A stretch of 64,000 bases of DNA, from contig NAJO01000001.1 in NCBI GenBank assembly GCA_002077065.1, positions 124,001 to 188,000 of the forward strand, read 5' to 3'. The notes beneath the pieces are model-generated. The model did no database searches. It saw nothing but the letters and a program-made list of their open reading frames with translations, and was not told the DNA's origin. This document shows, piece by piece, positions 1-9,902 of the stretch (the first letter of the stretch is position 1; each line of letters starts with the position of its first letter). The position numbers and the translations under genes were made by a program. Origin of the DNA: Cryoendolithus antarcticus. Lineage: Eukaryota; Ascomycota; Dothideomycetes; Cladosporiales; Cladosporiaceae.

Positions 1-2
1 CG

Positions 3-926
3 AGAGACTTTCGGCATACGGGCTCTGTAATTCCATACAGCGCGCTCGCAGACTATAGCGTCACGACTGTGACAGCAAGAGGGGTGAGTGTAACTTTACC
101 GCTCACCCAGAAGGCAGACGGCAAGATGATAGCTGCTCTGCAGTGTCCCGTACAGGGTCGTTACAGTGACTGGCTCGCTGTGTATCTGCAGAAGCTGAAC
201 ATCGGCTCGAACGTATATGCCCGCGCAGACTGCAATAAGCTCGCATCCGTGTCAGAACGGGGAAAACCGCAAGGATTGTACGTGCGTCAGCCGCCTAACT
301 TTGTGCCACGAACAGTGTACCCTGATCACTTTTTCCAACTCCGCAGCCTGAGCGCGCATTGGGAGGACTCTGAGCTGGCAGAATACGAGGTCATCAACGT
401 CATCTGTGACAAAAGCCGCTATGCGCTGAAAGGAACGTCGCAATACCGTGCAATACCGCTCGCAGAGCCGCAACGATGGATTCTGGCGCCAATGATCTAC
501 CGAATTGACAAGACCGAAGGAGCCCTCACAGCTACTCTGGTTATGAGACGCAAGACAGACGGCGAGTCCTTACTATTATTGCTTGGTGCCGGTCGAGATC
601 TCAGCGCCGCATTTGGCATCTGTGAGTTTGGGGATGTCTTTCCGACTAACATCGAGCTCCAGCAGGTTTTCCGACCGCGGCCTGCTGGACAGTACATGGA
701 GCTTGAATGTCACACTGTTCGCGTGCAGGTGGAGGAAATTGTGCGGCTCGAGCAGAAGATCTACTTTTTGGATATTGAGATTACTGCTCGATCCGTGGCT
801 CCTACGGCGAGTGAGATGATCGAGGATGCGATAGACGCCATCGATGTGTTCCACAAGCCTAGCGTCGAGCGCAAGGCCGCGAAGGGCGCTTTGTTGGGCA
901 AATTGAAGCGCTTCCGTTTGACATGA
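3..926 (+). CDS. HET-type heterokaryon incompatibility protein, C-terminal part (cut by window edge)
   Basis: The frame is open from the first bases to the TGA at 924-926, so about 307 C-terminal residues are visible and the start lies outside the window. The visible part matches what I know of the region after the HET domain in ascomycete incompatibility proteins: a YSDWLAVYL-type stretch, then GLYVRQPP and a WILAPMIYRI-like strand-rich section, ending in a basic tail (KGALLGKLKRFRLT). The N-terminal HET domain that triggers cell death on non-self recognition would be upstream and is not seen. No intron is evident. The first ATG in the visible part is internal and should not be taken as the start. 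Family assignment rests on recognition of the general pattern, not on a catalytic motif. Confidence 0.65.
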   Translation, partial: RDFRHTGSVIPYSALADYSVTTVTARGVSVTLPLTQKADGKMIAALQCPVQGRYSDWLAVYLQKLNIGSNVYARADCNKLASVSERGKPQGLYVRQPPNFVPRTVYPDHFFQLRSLSAHWEDSELAEYEVINVICDKSRYALKGTSQYRAIPLAEPQRWILAPMIYRIDKTEGALTATLVMRRKTDGESLLLLLGAGRDLSAAFGICEFGDVFPTNIELQQVFRPRPAGQYMELECHTVRVQVEEIVRLEQKIYFLDIEITARSVAPTASEMIEDAIDAIDVFHKPSVERKAAKGALLGKLKRFRLT

Positions 927-1488
927 ACGGCTTGATTCGCAGACATGCGTGCGTACGTCGTTCTGCAAGACGTTCATGACAAAGCAAGCCTCTCATCGAC
1001 AAGATCGCTCTTGTCTTTGTTACAGATGACGGGTTATTGAAGTTCGCCCTCGTCGACGTGTCAAAATTCAAGATGTGGTGTTCGAGTCAACTCTGAAACG
1101 CCGCGCCCAAAGCGTGCCTAGGTCCGACGGAAAGTGGTCGTCCGCGTCTGCCGCGCCGAAGCAATATACATCAGACGACATACACCGTACAACAGCTACT
1201 TTCATGCGACTAGAGGACTGCGATACACGAAATGGGTCATGCAAGGCCACAAGACGAGGTTTACCAGCCGTCATCATCGCCCAAAGCCGACATGGGCTCA
1301 AACCTCCCGGCCACTAGGAGCCACTTGCCGTCTTCCATACTTCCTGTAATGTCGCATGACTTGAAGAGGCGCTGCACTATCATGCTGCAGCGATTCTCGT
1401 ATAAGACCTGCCTGGACTAGGTATACCTGCTCAAACGTACTCATTGTTCAGTTTTCACACATTCACTACATTTCTTGGCGGTGCAAGT
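927..1488. other. Intergenic, AA9 promoter
   Basis: No supported gene. A TATA-like TATAAG lies at 1400-1405, about 90 bp before the AA9 start codon; otherwise I see nothing. Confidence 0.4.
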
Positions 1489-2708
1489 ATGAAGACTACA
1501 TTCTTCACTCTCGCCGCGGCGCTGGCCGTCCGCGAAGTCGCTGCCCATGCTACTTTCCAAGATCTATGGGTCAATGGTGTCGACCAAGGTCAGCAGTGTG
1601 TCCGTCTGCCGCAGTCAAACAGCCCGCTGCAAGATGTGACATCGAACAACATCCGTTGTAATGCCAACATCGGTGCTGTATGTATCGCCCCTTCTCCTGA
1701 TCACACATCAGTCGATCACTGACGTCTCATAGGTCTCCGGCCGTTGTGCTGTAGCAGCTGGCGACACCGTCTCAATCGAGATGCACCAACAAGGTGGCGA
1801 TCGCGGCTGTGGCAGCGAAGCCATCGGCGGCGCCCACTACGGTCCAGTCCACGCCTACCTGTCCAAGGTCTCCGACGCACGCACAGCAGACGGCTCGTCA
1901 GGCTTCTTCAAGATCTTCGCCAACACCTGGGCGCCCGCTAAGAACGGCGCAGCCGACAATGACTACTGGGGAACAAAGGAGCTGAACAACTGCTGCGGCA
2001 AGATGGACGTGACCATTCCCTCCGACATCCCTGCTGGCGACTATCTCCTCCGTGCTGAGGTCATTGCGCTGCACGTCGCAAGCGGCCTGAACGGTGCGCA
2101 GTTCTACGTCTCTTGCTACCAGATCACTGTCTCTGGTGGTGGCAGCGCCAGCCCGGCGACCGTTACCTTCCCAGGTGCATACAAGAACACCGACCCAGGT
2201 ATCTACATCGACATCCACAACAGCATCTCGACTTACATCGACCCCGGCCCGACTGTATACGCTGGCGGTGTGTCGCGCGCACCCCTTGCGTCAGGCTGCA
2301 CTGGCTACGCCGCGAAGGAGACACCCACGAAGTCTGTGGTGCAACCTACGATCTACACGCCTGGTCAAGGTGGCGCGTCGACCACTTCGGCTGCTGCTAC
2401 TACGTCAGCTGCGGGAACGACGACGACTGGAAAGACGTCCACGACGACGACGACCGGGAGGACATCCACGCCCCCGCCGACAACGCTGAAAACTACGACG
2501 ACGACGTCCAAGGCTGCTACGACCAGCGCTGGTGGTGGATCATGCTCCGTGGCCAAGTATGCTCAGTGTGGCGGGACTGGCTGGACCGGTTGCACGACTT
2601 GCGCTGTAAGTAACACCGATTATAACTGGTGTATGATGCACATCCTGACCTCATTTCCAGTCTGGATCTACCTGCACAGGCAGCGGGTACTACTACCAGT
2701 GTTTGTAG
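1489..2708 (+). CDS. AA9 lytic polysaccharide monooxygenase with C-terminal CBM1
   Basis: Secreted copper enzyme that oxidatively cleaves cellulose. Exons 1489-1677, 1733-2605 and 2661-2708 give 369 residues. The start is the ATG at 1489; an upstream in-frame TTG at 1444 is not a start. A signal peptide (MKTTFFTLAAALAV...VAA) is followed directly by His (HATFQDLWVNG), the N-terminal copper-brace histidine. The second brace histidine is in HYGPVHAY, and the axial tyrosine region is GAQFYVSCYQ. A Ser/Thr linker (about residues 255-310) leads to a complete CBM1 beginning CSVAKYAQCGG and ending GSGYYYQCL; its last 15 residues come from exon 3 after a phase-0 intron. Both introns are 55 nt. The catalytic and binding parts look intact. 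Confidence 0.95.
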
Positions 2709-3213
2709 GTCACTGGCGGATGTCCGTCTGGTTCGGACTTAGCATCGTACTGCAGCGCAGACATTTTTGGTCGAAAGTGTGGCACCACTGGGCGACTTCA
2801 AGTAGCTTCTTCATACCCGGCATTGAATGCATTAGACAAACAATCAGCACATGCACGGCGTCAGTGACTCCCCCAGCACTCGGACTTCCTCGATACTTGC
2901 AGTCATCATCCCGTGTATCACTCGTGACATGTCATCGACCTCAATGCACTCTTGATTGATCATGTGGACGGGCAGACAAAGAAATCAGCTCTTGTACATG
3001 CTGATTGACTGCCTCAAACCGCCAAGCCATCTCCACACGTTTCAGACCTCACCCCTGGCAGCGATCTGACATCCAACTCCACCGCATCACTCGCTCACGT
3101 TTCATGCCTTGCAACTCGTCGCATACCTAGATGCCAGTCCCTCACGCAATGCCACTCACCCTCTTGTCCCCATAGCTTCACCTTATCTCGCATCACCGAC
3201 TCCAACCCTGACA
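2709..3213. other. Intergenic
   Basis: 3' region of the AA9 gene and promoter of the Sec2-domain gene. The last 150 bases are C/T-rich, as in many fungal leaders. No gene seen. Confidence 0.4.
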
Positions 3214-4014
3214 ATGGCCACAAATCCCTACCCCTCCTCCCCTCCCAAACCGCACCCACAGCACCAACCCCACGACTCCGGCCTCTCCCTCACAGCCTCC
3301 ACAGTCCTCTCCCCGGAAGCGCAAAAACGCATCTCAGACCTCGAAGCCGAGCTCTCCCTCCTCACGGACAAAGTCGCCTCAGCCTCCCAACGCTTCGCAG
3401 ACTACGAAAATGAGATCCGCGTGCTGAACGCTCAGGTGCGGCAGGAGAAACGAAGGAATGCTAGTCTAGATTGCACTGTGTCGGGTGGCGAAGGAGGTGG
3501 GGAGGCAGGGAGGGTAGTTGGAGTCGCGGAGCGGGCGGTCAATGGCAGTGCGGCGCAGAAGCCAGGGATCAGCAGGTTCGGGAGTTTCATGCACGCGCGG
3601 AAAGCTATTGGCGGCTTGGGCGCGACGCCGGAGACTGAGGTGGCGAATCCGCTTGCTTCCGCCGGTGCTGCTGCGAGGGAGAGGGAACTCGAAGCGCAGC
3701 TATCTCAAGAGCGCGATCTGCGCCTCGCGGCTGAAGCGAAGATGGGGGATACGGCTGGCGAGGTGGAAGAGCTGACTGCGAGTCTGTTCGGGCAGGCCAA
3801 TGAGATGGTCGCGACCGAGAGAAAGGAGCACGCGAGGTTAAAGGAGCGGATCCAAGTTCTGGAACGCAGGGATGCGAAGTTCGGGACGAGGGTGCAGGCG
3901 CTTGAGGAGAGGGATCGGGAGAGGCAGAGGAGGTTGGAGAATTTGGAACGGGCTGTGGGGAGGGCGGAACGGGTGAGAGGGGTGCTTGGTGGTGGGGCAG
4001 GGGAGAAGGGGTGA
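3214..4014 (+). CDS. Sec2/Rabin8-type GDP/GTP exchange domain protein
   Basis: Short coiled-coil protein of 266 residues, one exon. Residues about 165-230 carry the hallmark of the Sec2p/Rabin8 exchange domain: VEELTASLFGQANEMVATER, preceded by a heptad-rich helix (ERELEAQLSQERDLRLAAEA) and followed by another (LKERIQVLERR). Sec2-type coiled coils catalyse nucleotide exchange on Sec4/Rab8 GTPases during secretion. The start is set at the ATG at 3214 (MATNPYPSSPP), because the frame upstream has no ATG, only a TTG at 3109. The N-terminus is Pro/Ser-rich. It is much shorter than yeast Sec2 (about 760 residues) and lacks the long C-terminal tail, so it may be a stand-alone exchange module. Recognition of the domain is confident; the target GTPase is inference. 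Confidence 0.8.
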   Translation: MATNPYPSSPPKPHPQHQPHDSGLSLTASTVLSPEAQKRISDLEAELSLLTDKVASASQRFADYENEIRVLNAQVRQEKRRNASLDCTVSGGEGGGEAGRVVGVAERAVNGSAAQKPGISRFGSFMHARKAIGGLGATPETEVANPLASAGAAARERELEAQLSQERDLRLAAEAKMGDTAGEVEELTASLFGQANEMVATERKEHARLKERIQVLERRDAKFGTRVQALEERDRERQRRLENLERAVGRAERVRGVLGGGAGEKG

Positions 4015-4172
4015 ATCAACGTGCGGAGCAATTCTACACTCTTCACGTCCATTTCTCCGGACGGGCAACATGAGAACGTCGACATGGCCACCATACGGAC
4101 GCCAGCCGGGTTGCTGTAGTACGAAGCCACACAGCTTACACACGACAGCAATGCGACGCTCATGCGCGGAGA

Positions 4173-6099
4173 TTACCAAGGTCTCTTCTTCCCATGATCC
4201 GACTTCGCCAAATCCGCCTTGATGAAGTCCGCAGCCCTCTCCCCCAACGCATACACAAGCGTCTGCAGGTTTCCTCTCGGCAGCATCGGAATAACACTAG
4301 CATCCACAACTCTTAGACCCCTGACGCCATGAACGCGGAATCTCTCATCTACGACCCCGCCACTCCTTTTCGGGAGCATGGCGCAAGTTCCGACAGGATG
4401 ATACTCACTCTGCATCAACCGCCTGATCTCGCTCTCCACGTTCGCCTCCGTGAGATGGCGATAGACGGGCTGTAGGACCGTTCCATTACCAACCAGATGA
4501 TCCGAGAGTGGCGGCGTAAATAGCCAGAGCATTCTGGACGTGAAGTGTGATTTTGGACAGAATCGCGATGTCGGACGGGTGCTCGAGGTAGTGCGGATCG
4601 ATATCCGGATGCACCGCGGGATCCGATGAGGTGATATGCACGGTCCCGCGCGAGAAAGGGTGCTCCAGCACGCCGAGGATAGTGAAATAATTCCCCGGCG
4701 TCGGAGCGAAGAAAAGCTGCGTCGTGTCGTTCGCGAGCTCGGGGTTCATGCCGCTGGCGGTGTTCATGTGTTGTACCGCCGCTTCGGAGGGGTTGAGCAG
4801 GTTGCTGAGTGTAAGGCGGTACTGTGCTGCCAGACCTGGATGCGAGGTCTTGGAGTTAAGTTTGGAGAGCTCGCTGGTCAAAGAAGCGTACTCAGTGGTA
4901 TTTGGCAGGATTTGCGCGAGCGACAGTAGCGCGCCACCGAGAGCTACCGTGGCAAGAGGCCCAGTAGCGTCAGCGAGGTACTCGTCAAAAGCGGCGTTGA
5001 AGATCGTCTCGTTAGCGAGATCGTCTAGTGTTGAGATTCCGGGGTTCACTTCGAAGCCGAGAGGCATGTAGGGGTGGTCTTGCAAATTATCACCTACGTT
5101 CGGGTTCTTGTGGACTAGCGGAACATCCGCCGCACGGAGGACTTGCTTCGACCCGATGCCGGACAGCTCGAGGATCTGAGGAGAGCCGAAGGAGCCGGCG
5201 CTGAGAATCACCTCGTGCTTGGCTTTGATATTGTGTGCGGTGCCGTTGATGCTGAAGCGGACTCCTGTAGCTACTGGTAACCTGCCGTGGGTATCGAACT
5301 CGATCTTTGCGACAAGAGCATCTGTGAAGACCTTGAGGTTCTTCCTACTAGCCGCAGCTTTGAGGTAAGTGTTCGCAGCGTAGCTTCGAGTATTACTACT
5401 TTTATCAGCGTTAGTCAAGATAGTGTACCCTCCCAACGCCACTCCATCCCTCGGATCCTCTTTCACGCCGATGCCCAGTCCCTCGTAGCTCCTGGGCCAC
5501 GCCTCGTCAAGCACAGTATACTGTCCCTCCCTCGGGAAGCCATTCGCCACCGGCCCAGCAGTGCCATGCAAATCCAGCTCTAGAGATTCCAGATCTAGAT
5601 CCTGCACCACAGCTTCCGAAGGCGCAGTGAAGTTCCCCACTTTGGTGAAATACGGCTCAAGCTGCTCCCAACTCCACCCCTCGTTCCCCAGCCGTCCCCA
5701 GTCATCAATGTTCCGCCTACTCGCATGCGTCCAGGCTAGATAGTTGATCGCACTTGAGCCGCCTAGCTGCTTTCCCCGCGGATGGCCGATCACACGGTCG
5801 TTCAGATGCGTTTGTGGAACGGTGGTGTAGATCCAGTCATAGTCCGGATTGCCGTAGAGCGAGGTCAACAGGCCCGGGGCGATGACATTAAGGTCTGTAG
5901 AGCGGTCTTGGCCAGCTTCTAGGACCGCGACGGAGATCGACGGTATCTCAGTGAGACGCGATGCGAGGACCAGACCGGCTGTGCCGCCGCCGATGACGAC
6001 CTTTGAAGCCTGACTTAGTAGTCTGCTTGAATAGATGCAATTGTCGTCAGTAGCAAGGCTTACATAGTCATAGCTCCCCACCGACACGGCAGTCGACAT
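4173..6099 (-). CDS. GMC oxidoreductase (AA3_2 type), disrupted by a one-base frameshift
   Basis: FAD-dependent glucose-methanol-choline oxidoreductase. Exon 1 is 6099-6064 and exon 2 is 6000-4173. The 63-nt intron 6063-6001 has no stop and is a multiple of three, so a naive reading runs through it; removal gives the exact Rossmann motif YDYVVIGGGTAGLVLASRL. Further marks: GKQLGGSSAINYLAW (FAD motif), NVGDNLQDHP, ILSAGSFGSPQ, the catalytic-His segment SEYHPVGTCAM and the C-terminal PRGNLQTLVYALGERAAD. Exon 2 is 1,828 nt, one more than a multiple of three. The frame breaks near 4518-4521, an AAAT on the + strand: before it the protein reads HVQNALAI, after it TPPLSDHLVGNG in the next frame. 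Dropping one base gives 620 residues, a normal GMC length. No signal peptide is visible. It could be a young pseudogene or a sequencing error. Confidence 0.85.
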
Positions 6100-6936
6100 A
6101 TTTCCACTTCGCTGTACTGAAACGCTACGGTCCCACCTAGCTCCACACTCCGGTACACTGGCAAAAGTGACGACGGGATGAGAGAAGAAAGAAGCGTTGC
6201 ATCGCAAGCTACCTACTCGTTATCTTGGTAGTAGAACAGACGGAGGTGCTGAGCCGTCGAGTCACGTCGCACATTTGTGGCTGCTATCAAGGTTCATCCT
6301 GCCAATGCAATATTGGCGATCGTTGATGGTGAGACCGAGGATTAGGCGATGCTAAGCATGGCTGTGCAGCGAACCGCAGCCTGCGTGAGTAGCGTTGCGA
6401 AGTCGCCATGACATCGTCGGCATGATGACCTCTGGAGGATGTGAGAGACTGGGGTGAAGTCAACGGTGTAAGGCGAGGTGCTGAAGATTGTGCATGACTA
6501 AGCTGGACCTGCCTGCAGGGCGAAGCTCGAAGTGGTTGACATTGCTCGGTTTGGTTCAATATTATTACAATTGCGTTCTCGTTGTGGGGAGCTTGCTGAC
6601 CGAGAGGCGAAGCGAGCACACTCCTAAGATGAGAGACATAGCTGGTGAATGATAAGTACAGCTCTATTCATTACGGCAGCACCGTATGACTCATGAACCA
6701 CGTTCTGCGGTCCATATCGTATCTTGACTTCCAGCCTGATCTTGATGCGGCAGGTTTGCAGCTACGTCCCTGATTCTCGTCAAAATCCCTCGCATGGTGT
6801 GCCTCCACCTCAAGCAGCGTTCTAATCACGCTGGTGATCATCATGGTCGTAGATCTGTTGGCGCTGTGATGCGTGCCAACGACTCGGACCATCACTTGCA
6901 TAGCTCTTCCCTTTCACAGCAATCTTGTGCTCCGCC
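6100..6936. other. Intergenic, GMC promoter side
   Basis: Lies between the GMC start and the eIF4E-like stop, both on the minus strand. Short overlapping frames only; no coding signature seen. Confidence 0.4.
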
Positions 6937-7716
6937 TCAAGGAGCTGGATTTGAGCTTGCCGCGCCCGTCATCGGAGCACTTGCCTCCGCAGTCTTCGCA
7001 AACGAAGCGTGCTCAGCATGCCGTTTGTAGTAGAATGACCCCTCCCGCATTCCCAAGCCAGCCGACAGCCCCGCGGTAATACTCTCCAACAGCCTCTGAA
7101 TTCCCTCACTATGCTCTCCGTCCCGGTTCCAGACTTGCAGCAAACAGCTATTGAACCTTACCCCCAAACTGATCCCACATATATCGTCCTTCCCTCCATC
7201 CTCTCCCACCACGGCAGCTTGTAACTGCTCCCCAACGGCCATCATGCAGACTTCCTTCCACCATTCCGGAGCCTGTGACTTCGGCACACGGAACGTCCAG
7301 GCGCCACCTTTGGCATTGCGAGGGTCTTCCCAGAGAGGCTTCACACCACGTTTGAAGAGATGGACTGAGTCTCGCAGGGGCAGAAGTGAGATGTCGAAGT
7401 TATTCAAGACACCCCAGAATGCTGCAACGTCCGCTATTGAGGCCAGGGGGACAAGGCGGTCTTCGTAGTCTGAGGGATGGTCGGGGGTTACGTTCGAAGT
7501 TGATTGAGTAGCTGCGCGATCTTGCCGGTCGTGCCAGAAAGTCCAGGCGTGGACTAGAGGTGGTGCGGTGGGCTGCTGTGGGACTGCGGGCTGGGTTTGG
7601 GGCGGTATGCGACTTGTGCGCAGGCGAGAGGTGAGGAAGTCACGCATTTCTGTGCCACGAGCTGGGGAGGTTGTCGGGGTTGAAGAGGGGAGATTGAGGT
7701 GAGGTGGGGCGGCCAT
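6937..7716 (-). CDS. eIF4E-like cap-binding protein (class II / 4EHP-like)
   Basis: Predicted mRNA cap-binding protein, 259 residues, one exon. Core eIF4E signatures are in order: LVHAWTFWHDRQ (first strand), VAAFWGVLNNFD, HLFKRGVKPLWEDPRNAKGG with the WED cap-sandwich tryptophan, WTFRVPK, WWKEVCMMAVGEQ, and DDICGISLGVRF...LQVWNRDG. In canonical class I eIF4E the first cap-stacking Trp sits in W-Q-A-N-L-R-L; here that place reads YEDRLVPLASIADVAAFW, with Tyr in place of Trp. Tyr, Phe or Cys there marks class II proteins such as 4EHP, which often repress translation. The N-terminal 50 residues are Pro/Ser/Thr-rich and the C-terminus extends about 30 residues past the fold. It is divergent with HEM3. 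Confidence 0.88.
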   Translation of the reverse strand: MAAPPHLNLPSSTPTTSPARGTEMRDFLTSRLRTSRIPPQTQPAVPQQPTAPPLVHAWTFWHDRQDRAATQSTSNVTPDHPSDYEDRLVPLASIADVAAFWGVLNNFDISLLPLRDSVHLFKRGVKPLWEDPRNAKGGAWTFRVPKSQAPEWWKEVCMMAVGEQLQAAVVGEDGGKDDICGISLGVRFNSCLLQVWNRDGEHSEGIQRLLESITAGLSAGLGMREGSFYYKRHAEHASFAKTAEASAPMTGAASSNPAP

Positions 7717-8442
7717 GACGGGCGGAAGCTGAAAGTCTCGAACCTAGACCTATGGACGATGATGAGAGGGGAGGAGAGTGAGAAAGAGGCGTCACTGCGT
7801 TGGTGATGCCAGGGATGAAGTGAGGTGAAGTCCGTTTGCACTCCGTTGTCCAGATAGCGGATATACACTCTGGTGTAGCTTACTCAGGCTGTCCTGCGCT
7901 GTGCCTCATGGTCCAGCCATTCAATTTGCAGCGGGGATTAGATTGGCGCGTCGCGAGACACGCTTCCCGTCATGTCTTTCTCTGGCGTGTTGGCTCGCGT
8001 GGCCGTTGTCAAGGTGAAACGCGAGGCTGAGCTCCACCCCCACATTCCAGTATCGCAATCAGAACTGTGTTCGTGGTGGAATACGGCTTGACACCATCCC
8101 AGGAAGCACATCCATCTTGATCAGTGCAGTCATGACGAGACAAACATAGCTACTCTGGCTTTGGTCCTAGAGAGTGCTTAGCTCTTGCCCATGTGCGAGG
8201 CACCGAGGCATCATCAACAGACTTTCGTACCTGCCTCTGAGCTGTCGATCTTATCAGATCATGATTTTTTGACCGCCCCCACTACGCGGTGACGCAAACA
8301 GCCCAATGGCCTAATTACCATCGACGAGACCAGAGCATTGTAAGTCTACCTCTCATATATCGACTGGCGCCAATCTCTATTCGTATCCTGCATCTTTCCC
8401 CTTGGCATTGCACGCACTCCTCCCCAATACTCGCCACCCACC
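7717..8442. other. Divergent promoter between eIF4E-like gene and HEM3
   Basis: Shared upstream region of two genes pointing apart. I see no RNA gene or repeat. HEM3 has a good CCACC context just before its ATG. Confidence 0.45.
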
Positions 8443-9612
8443 ATGGCCGTCCCACTCTCCACCTCCACCTCCACCTCCACCTCCCCTCAAAATGTCATCC
8501 ACGTCGGCACGCGCCAATCCCTCCTCGCCCGCCTGCAAGCCGACGAAGTGGTCGCCGCACTCCGCCCCCACCACCCCAATACACACTTTGAAATCCACGC
8601 CATGGCCACAACAGGCGACAACAACCAATCCACCGCTCTGCACAAATTCAACGAGAAAGCACTCTGGACGCAGGAACTCGAGGTCAAACTTGAGAACCGC
8701 GAGGTGGATTTCGTGGTGCATAGTTTGAAGGATATGCCTACGCAGTTACCGACAGGCTTGGTATTGGGTGGTGTTACGCGGCGGGGGGACAAGCGGGATG
8801 CGCTTGTGTTGAAACGGGGGAGGGAGGGAAAGGGTTTGAGCGATCTGGGCGAGGGGGAGGTGGTGGGGACTAGTAGTCTGCGGCGAACGGCGCAATTGAA
8901 AAGGTTTCATCCCGGGTTGAGGTTCAAGGACGTGAGGGGTAATATCGGCACAAGGTTAGCGAAGCTCGACGCCGAAGGTGGAGAATACGCTGCTATAGTC
9001 ATCGCTGTCGCTGGGCTGGTGCGATTGGGACTCACAGATCGCATAACGTCCTACCTCTCGAAAGACAACGGAGGCATGCTGCACGCGGTCGGACAGGGAG
9101 GTTTGGGGATCGAGATAAGAGAGGGAGATACGAAGATCGAGGACGTGCTTAAGCCCATCATCTGCGAACGAAGTATGCGCGCCGCACTCGTGGAGAGAAG
9201 TCTGATGCGCACACTGGAAGGCGGCTGCTCGGTTCCTATCGGGATAGAAACAAAATGGGTTTCGAAGAAGCACAGCCTTATCGAAACCTCCACCACAGGT
9301 GTAGGCGTCGGCATCAAACCCGCTGAACCTTTCGCTCCGGCCCAAACCCCTCCCACCAATCCTACACCTCCCACGACAAGCGAGGAGGGCGACGACGATC
9401 TCACGGATGAGTTGGCTGTGAGCGCCATAGTCGTGAGTCTCGATGGGCAAGACGCAGCGGAAGTCGAGACGTCACTTACGATCACCACATTCGAGGAGGC
9501 AGAGGAATTCGGGATCGAGATCGCGCGCTTGTTAGTGGAGCAAGGTGCGGCGAGGATACTCAAGGCCATCACGCTGAACAGGGACATTATACACAAGCAG
9601 GGCGATGCTTGA
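8443..9612 (+). CDS. HEM3: Hydroxymethylbilane synthase (porphobilinogen deaminase)
   Basis: Third enzyme of haem synthesis: joins four porphobilinogen molecules into hydroxymethylbilane in the cytosol. 389 residues, one exon, start at the ATG 8443 within CACCATGGC. Family marks in order: VIHVGTRQSLLARLQA, the ALWTQELE and DFVVHSLKDMPTQLP segments with catalytic Asp in SLKD, VGTSSLRRTAQL, VRGNIGTRLAKLD, the AVGQGGLGIE strand, and TLEGGCSVPIG with the Cys that binds the dipyrromethane cofactor. Between the cofactor Cys and the C-terminal domain is a Pro/acidic insertion (about residues 290-325, with EEGDDDLTDE), longer than in bacterial enzymes. All key residues I can check are present. Confidence 0.96.
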   Translation: MAVPLSTSTSTSTSPQNVIHVGTRQSLLARLQADEVVAALRPHHPNTHFEIHAMATTGDNNQSTALHKFNEKALWTQELEVKLENREVDFVVHSLKDMPTQLPTGLVLGGVTRRGDKRDALVLKRGREGKGLSDLGEGEVVGTSSLRRTAQLKRFHPGLRFKDVRGNIGTRLAKLDAEGGEYAAIVIAVAGLVRLGLTDRITSYLSKDNGGMLHAVGQGGLGIEIREGDTKIEDVLKPIICERSMRAALVERSLMRTLEGGCSVPIGIETKWVSKKHSLIETSTTGVGVGIKPAEPFAPAQTPPTNPTPPTTSEEGDDDLTDELAVSAIVVSLDGQDAAEVETSLTITTFEEAEEFGIEIARLLVEQGAARILKAITLNRDIIHKQGDA

Positions 9613-9902
9613 GAAACTACGTCCTCGAGGATACGAGTGCTCCGCTTCTGCTGATCTGGAGAAACACACAATGAGCTTGGCCGGTGCACAGTGCCCTGGG
9701 AAAGCCACCGCAGCTCTTGTCGAGCAGGTCAGGAACAGGCCATTCCCGGCCCGTACGTCGAGCAAACATTCGTTGCCGGCAGAAGGGTATACGCAATCTA
9801 CATCTCGCTCGCACACAATCATCAGAAGACTCTTCCAACACTTCTTGCCACCACACAGCTGCTCCCGGCTCCGTAGATTCCTCCTCAGCATGTCGATTCT
9901 CC

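Noticed and set aside
4500..4530. A tiny intron as explanation for the GMC frame break
   Set aside because: The only GT...AG pair nearby would be about 20 nt, too short to splice, and would not restore the family sequence.
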